DNA of 53,391 nucleotides from Deltaproteobacteria bacterium (GTDB taxonomy: Bacteria; Desulfobacterota; Binatia; UTPRO1), in NCBI GenBank assembly GCA_029262315.1, contig JAJCZP010000056.1, positions 1 to 53,391 of the forward strand, in the 5' to 3' direction. Position numbers and translations under genes: made by a program. Positions 50,028 to 53,391 of this stretch are shown piece by piece (positions within the stretch are counted from its first letter, which is position 1; each line of letters begins with the position of its first letter). The notes under the pieces are model-generated. The model had not been told where the DNA came from, did not search any database, and worked only from the letters and a program-made list of their open reading frames with translations.

Positions 50028-51179
50028 ATGCTTCCGATCAAGATTCCATGTCGCACGACGTTGCCGCTTCTCGCGGCACTCGTCACGCTCGCGACGCTCG
50101 TCGCATCGACCGCCGGTGCCGATGTCTGCGGCGATGCGAATCTCGACGGGGTCGTCGACGACACCGACGCCGTGCTCGTCTTCCGGCGCGTTGCCGGATT
50201 GAGCTCGAGCGCCGTGAAGCGCACCAGCGATCTCGATGTCGATGGCGTCCTGACCGACGCTGACGCCGTACGCTCGCTCCGCCTCGCCGCGGGCTTGCCG
50301 GACACGGTGAGCTGCACCGCCTCCCAAATCGACGGATTCTCGGATCGCTCCAACGCCATCCTCCGGATTGGCGCCGCCGCCATTCCCGGAGGTGCACGTA
50401 TCGCGCAGAGTACGATCCCGTGCGCGAATGGGGGCTTCCGCGCCGCCGGCGCTACGAGCGAAGAGCACGTAGATTGCAACGAGAACGGCCTGATCACCAA
50501 CGGCATCATCACGTTCGACGACGACCCACAAAACTCCATCTTCCGCGACAGCTACCAAGGATTCTCATTCTTCGATCTCAGCACCTTCGAGAATCTCATC
50601 ATCACGGGCACCCTCGCCTACGACTTCAGCGTCGCCAACGAGACGACAGTGACGGGCACGTTGGACGCCTCGAGCAACCTGCTCGGCACGTTCACCGACC
50701 AGTATTTCGACATCGTCCTCAACGACGACTTCAACGTCCTCGAGACCAGCATCCGGACCGACGTAACCAACGGCCTGGGCGCGTTCGCGAACCTGAGTGC
50801 CGTCGAGTACATCCTTCTCCGTTCCGGCATCGAAGACCTGATCGTCTTCTTCAGCAACGGCACCACCGAGCGCACGGTCTTCGGAGAGGGTCTCTGCGAT
50901 CGATGCTCGAGTAGCCAACAATGCGGCCAGGACATGGGCTGCTTCCCGTGCGTCGACAACTGCGGCGGTACGCCACGCGTCTGCAGTGTCGACTTCGTCA
51001 ACCTGAACTGCGGTCCGCCTGGCGTGTTCGGCCCGCCCGAGCTGTGCGCGCCGTGCGTCACGGGCGCGGAGTGTGGCAGCGTCCTCAGCTGCTTCCAGTG
51101 TGACAGCGACTGCAGCGGCTTCATCGATCGCTGCAGCAGCAACGTCCTGTTCGTCGAGTGCGTAGACGGATTCTTCTAA
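50028..51179 (+). CDS. Secreted dockerin-like protein with tandem Cys-rich repeats
   Basis: A 383-residue exported protein. The start at 50028 follows AGGAGG and gives a signal peptide ending about AGA. Dockerin-like EF-hand loops are DANLDGVVDDTD (residues 36-47) and DLDVDGVLTDAD (68-79). A middle domain (about 90-285) is rich in beta strands and N-x-S/T sequons. The C-terminus has two 40-residue Cys-rich repeats (289-328 and 339-378) with identical spacing C-x2-C-x5-C-x5-C-x2-C-x3-C-x6-C-x8-C. The architecture resembles the protein at 354-1286, which lacks the Cys repeats. It stands 15 bases from the convergent STT3 gene. Function unknown; probably a disulfide-stabilised surface protein. 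Confidence 0.82.
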   Translation: MLPIKIPCRTTLPLLAALVTLATLVASTAGADVCGDANLDGVVDDTDAVLVFRRVAGLSSSAVKRTSDLDVDGVLTDADAVRSLRLAAGLPDTVSCTASQIDGFSDRSNAILRIGAAAIPGGARIAQSTIPCANGGFRAAGATSEEHVDCNENGLITNGIITFDDDPQNSIFRDSYQGFSFFDLSTFENLIITGTLAYDFSVANETTVTGTLDASSNLLGTFTDQYFDIVLNDDFNVLETSIRTDVTNGLGAFANLSAVEYILLRSGIEDLIVFFSNGTTERTVFGEGLCDRCSSSQQCGQDMGCFPCVDNCGGTPRVCSVDFVNLNCGPPGVFGPPELCAPCVTGAECGSVLSCFQCDSDCSGFIDRCSSNVLFVECVDGFF

Positions 51180-51194
51180 GTCTCCCCCTCGGCC

Positions 51195-53391
51195 TCAGCG
51201 CGGGTACGTGACGCGCCAGACACCGATGCGCTCTCCCAACACGGATTGCCGCGCGGCAAACGGATGGAGCGCGCGCAGGTACCGACCCTCCAGAAACACC
51301 AGATGCGTCAGGGTCGCCCTGAGCAGGGTCGGCGGAGCCACGAGAATCGCGCGGTGCTCCGCATCGACCAGCACCGCGATCTCGGAATGCGTCGCATCCT
51401 CGACGACGTGCTCGCGCAGGCCGCCGGACGCGACCTCCATCACGATGCCCGGTTCTCCGTACGCCGCTTCGACGACGCCCGCGGCGTCACGCTGACGAAA
51501 ATGCAATCGGCTCGTGGCCGGGTCGTCGGGCACGTACAGGAACGCTTCGAGCAGAAGATCCGTGCCGACCGGTGCCGCTATCGGGCAGTGCAACCGGCCC
51601 TGCGCATCGGGAGCCTGACAGGCGAGCCACCCCCCGTGGAGGTACTCGACCGGCGGCGCGATGAACATCTCGAGATCTTCCGACGCGGCGTATCGCCGTG
51701 CCGCAGCGCGCACGGAGCGGGCCGTCTCGTCGTCGTATCCGAGGCGCGCAGCAAGACCGGGCGCGGGAACCTCCGGAGAGGCGGCGACGACAGCACGCCG
51801 CAGGTCCCATCCTCCGAGAAAGCCGAGCCCCGGCAGGAGCGCTTCCGTGGAATTGACGAGGAGATAGCTCGGCGGCGGATCGCAGTGGGTCGAACGAAGC
51901 ACATCGGCACCCGCCAGAGCATCGAGGCCGGCCGCCGCCACTGCCGCGGCGGCGCCTGCCCGGTCCCGCCCCGCCAGATCGATCACGAGGGCGTGGGCAC
52001 GCGCCGGGTCGATCCCGTAGCCGACCAGCTTGCCCCATGCGCCCGCGCGTCCTTCGGGCTCCGGCGTTGCATCCGAGCCGCAGTTCAACATCCGCAAGAG
52101 ACCCACGGTCTCGCGCTCGTCTTCGGCGAGCAGCGCACGCGCCAGCCAGTGCGGAACGTGCGTCCGGAGCGTGCTGCCGTCGACGCTCACGCGCCGCTCG
52201 GCGACATACTTGATCCAGTGCCCGTAATCCCACCATGCGTTGATGATGGCGTCCGGTGGCGTGCGTTCGCGCAAATCAGCGAGGATCTCCCACCACGCAT
52301 CGTTCATGAATCCGACGTAGCGAGCCGCGGTAAACCGCGCGCTGCCGACCGGGACGAGCAACAGCGGCAACAACAGCCCGAAGACCGCGGCCTCGGACCA
52401 GTGGGTCCGCGCAAGCGCCCGCGCGCCATACGCACGGACACGACCGACAAGCGCCCGCGCGCCATACGCATGGACACGACCGACCAGCGCCCCGACGCCG
52501 AAACCCACCGGCACAGCCGCGAGGAAGATGAACCGCAAGCCCGCGTAGGATTGATAGAACGACGCTACCAGCCACGTAACGAGAATCGCACGTGGAATGC
52601 GGCCGCCACGACACGCGCTCCCCTCGACGGCACCCACCCCGAGCGCGAGGACCGGCGGCGCCGCGAGCAGAAAGATCGTGACCCGCTTGGAAGCGTCGGG
52701 GCCGAGGACGACACCCGCGTACAGACAGGCGCCCCCGAACAGCACCAGGCGGTGCCACCACCTCCACACTCCTGTCGGCAAACACAACACGACCAGGCCG
52801 ACGAGCCCTGCCCATACCATCCACACCCCACCCAGCTTGGCGATGGTCACACTCAGCACTGGCCGTTGGAGCTCGGCCACGATGTCGAAATTGCTCGGCC
52901 ACTCTCCGTTCAGGTTCGGCCCCTCGACCGCTCCCGGAATGAGCATCCGCGTCGCCACCCCCGCAAGATCGCGGAGGCCATCGCCCTTCCCGATCAGCAT
53001 CGCCCCGAGGACGCTGACACCAACGAAGACGAGCACAGCGACGACCGCCCCTCCGACCCCGTCCCGCGCACGCCCCCTCGCCACCATGTCGAGGAAAAGG
53101 CCGGCAAGTCCCCCGACCGCCACGATGGCGAAACCGAAGATCCAGCCGTTCCACGTCACAGCATGGAGCACCGTCAGCCCGCCGGCCGCGGCGCCAAGTA
53201 GCAGCGCGCGACCGGCACGCGCGCCCTCGAGCGCCAGCACGAATGCCCACAGCACCGCCGCGGGCAACACCAGGTTCCACACATCGTTGTCGCCACCGAC
53301 GCTCCGCACCAGCACGTGCGGCGTCAGCACCGTGACCACGGCCCCAAAAAACGCGCCGACATCTCCACTCAGCCGCCGCTGCACGGCGAAC
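51195..53391 (-). CDS. STT3-type oligosaccharyltransferase (partial, N-terminus outside the window)
   Basis: The visible 730 or so residues include the GGDND-VWN segment of an outer loop, several membrane helices and the hallmark catalytic motif WWDYGHWIKYVAERRVS. This is the WWDxG signature of STT3/PglB/AglB enzymes, which transfer a lipid-linked glycan to Asn in N-x-S/T. The frame remains open to the right edge and the N-terminal first helix and metal-binding loop are missing, so the start lies beyond 53391. The C-terminal soluble domain runs to TYPR and the stop at 51195. Partners seem to be glycan genes at 35633-42042; sequon-rich secreted proteins nearby are candidate targets. Confidence 0.88.
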   Translation of the reverse strand, partial: FAVQRRLSGDVGAFFGAVVTVLTPHVLVRSVGGDNDVWNLVLPAAVLWAFVLALEGARAGRALLLGAAAGGLTVLHAVTWNGWIFGFAIVAVGGLAGLFLDMVARGRARDGVGGAVVAVLVFVGVSVLGAMLIGKGDGLRDLAGVATRMLIPGAVEGPNLNGEWPSNFDIVAELQRPVLSVTIAKLGGVWMVWAGLVGLVVLCLPTGVWRWWHRLVLFGGACLYAGVVLGPDASKRVTIFLLAAPPVLALGVGAVEGSACRGGRIPRAILVTWLVASFYQSYAGLRFIFLAAVPVGFGVGALVGRVHAYGARALVGRVRAYGARALARTHWSEAAVFGLLLPLLLVPVGSARFTAARYVGFMNDAWWEILADLRERTPPDAIINAWWDYGHWIKYVAERRVSVDGSTLRTHVPHWLARALLAEDERETVGLLRMLNCGSDATPEPEGRAGAWGKLVGYGIDPARAHALVIDLAGRDRAGAAAAVAAAGLDALAGADVLRSTHCDPPPSYLLVNSTEALLPGLGFLGGWDLRRAVVAASPEVPAPGLAARLGYDDETARSVRAAARRYAASEDLEMFIAPPVEYLHGGWLACQAPDAQGRLHCPIAAPVGTDLLLEAFLYVPDDPATSRLHFRQRDAAGVVEAAYGEPGIVMEVASGGLREHVVEDATHSEIAVLVDAEHRAILVAPPTLLRATLTHLVFLEGRYLRALHPFAARQSVLGERIGVWRVTYPR
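52415..52486. repeat. 36-bp in-frame tandem duplication in the STT3 gene
   Basis: Two copies (52415-52450 and 52451-52486), with two differences, encode a duplicated 12-residue segment (GRVHAYGARALV, then GRVRAYGARALA) in a loop between membrane helices. Probably a recent slippage event and length-variable. Confidence 0.85.

Noticed and set aside
51246..53201. Long plus-strand open frame opposite the STT3 gene
   Set aside because: It is an antisense shadow: the minus strand has a clear WWDYGHW enzyme, while this translation is low-complexity Arg/His/Pro-rich with no motif.

Overview
The window is GC-rich DNA (roughly two-thirds G+C by eye) with about 43 protein genes packed on both strands, short gaps, many 1-14 bp overlaps, and no rRNA, tRNA, CRISPR, integrase or transposase that I can recognise. 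The mix of genes suggests an uncultured deltaproteobacteria-like lineage, and Candidatus Binatia/Desulfobacterota is my best guess. It includes secreted DUF4215/disintegrin-like and dockerin-like proteins, an Mla/Mce lipid transporter, a KshA-type Rieske oxygenase with amidohydrolase, acetoacetate-decarboxylase and SDR partners, crotonases and an STT3 glycosyltransferase. The lineage is an inference; nothing in the window proves it.

Layout. 1-353: a structured 69-bp tandem repeat. 354-7490: a secreted dockerin-like protein, an ArsC-like protein, a 1-Cys peroxiredoxin, an orphan histidine kinase and a large secreted composite protein. 7477-11092 (minus): an alpha/beta hydrolase, a crotonase and a secreted beta-propeller/Ig protein. 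11241-13619: a membrane spermidine-synthase-like protein. 13636-17404 (minus): a YfhO-like GT-C membrane protein, an MBL hydrolase and a hemolysin III family protein. 17473-22655 (minus): a compact Mla/Mce-type ABC transporter operon (STAS-permease, ATPase, MCE protein, lipoprotein) followed by an acyl-CoA synthetase. 22771-25182: an NADP-dependent alkenal/enone-type reductase, an EVE protein and a TerC protein. 25207-30924: an MFS transporter overlapping a molybdopterin oxidoreductase, divergent from an XRE-cupin regulator, then an AtzA/TrzN-like amidohydrolase. 30962-35584: a DUF547 lipoprotein, an SDR, a truncated CmcJ-like gene and a secreted FG-GAP propeller.

35633-42042 is a surface-glycan cluster. 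A minus-strand operon (GT-C-like membrane protein, NAD-sugar epimerase, GT2, DegT aminotransferase) is divergent from a Gfo/Idh/MocA dehydrogenase and a hexapeptide acyltransferase. The dehydrogenase, aminotransferase and acyltransferase together match the WbpB/WbpE/WbpD logic for a diacetamido-sugar. 42074-46653 is a tight five-gene catabolic operon (TetR, KshA-like Rieske oxygenase, amidohydrolase, acetoacetate decarboxylase family, SDR) behind a good sigma70-like promoter. 46645-53391 holds a GAF-GAF-receiver protein without a kinase, a crotonase with a histone-like basic tail, a second dockerin-like secreted protein with a Cys-rich tandem repeat, and an STT3-type oligosaccharyltransferase cut by the right edge.

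Two themes connect the genes. One is uptake and oxidation of a hydrophobic, perhaps steroid- or terpenoid-like substrate: MCE transporter, acyl-CoA ligase, crotonases, Rieske oxygenase operon. The other is a secreted, sequon-bearing protein set together with glycan synthesis and an STT3 enzyme that could glycosylate it. Both links are inferences from gene content and proximity.
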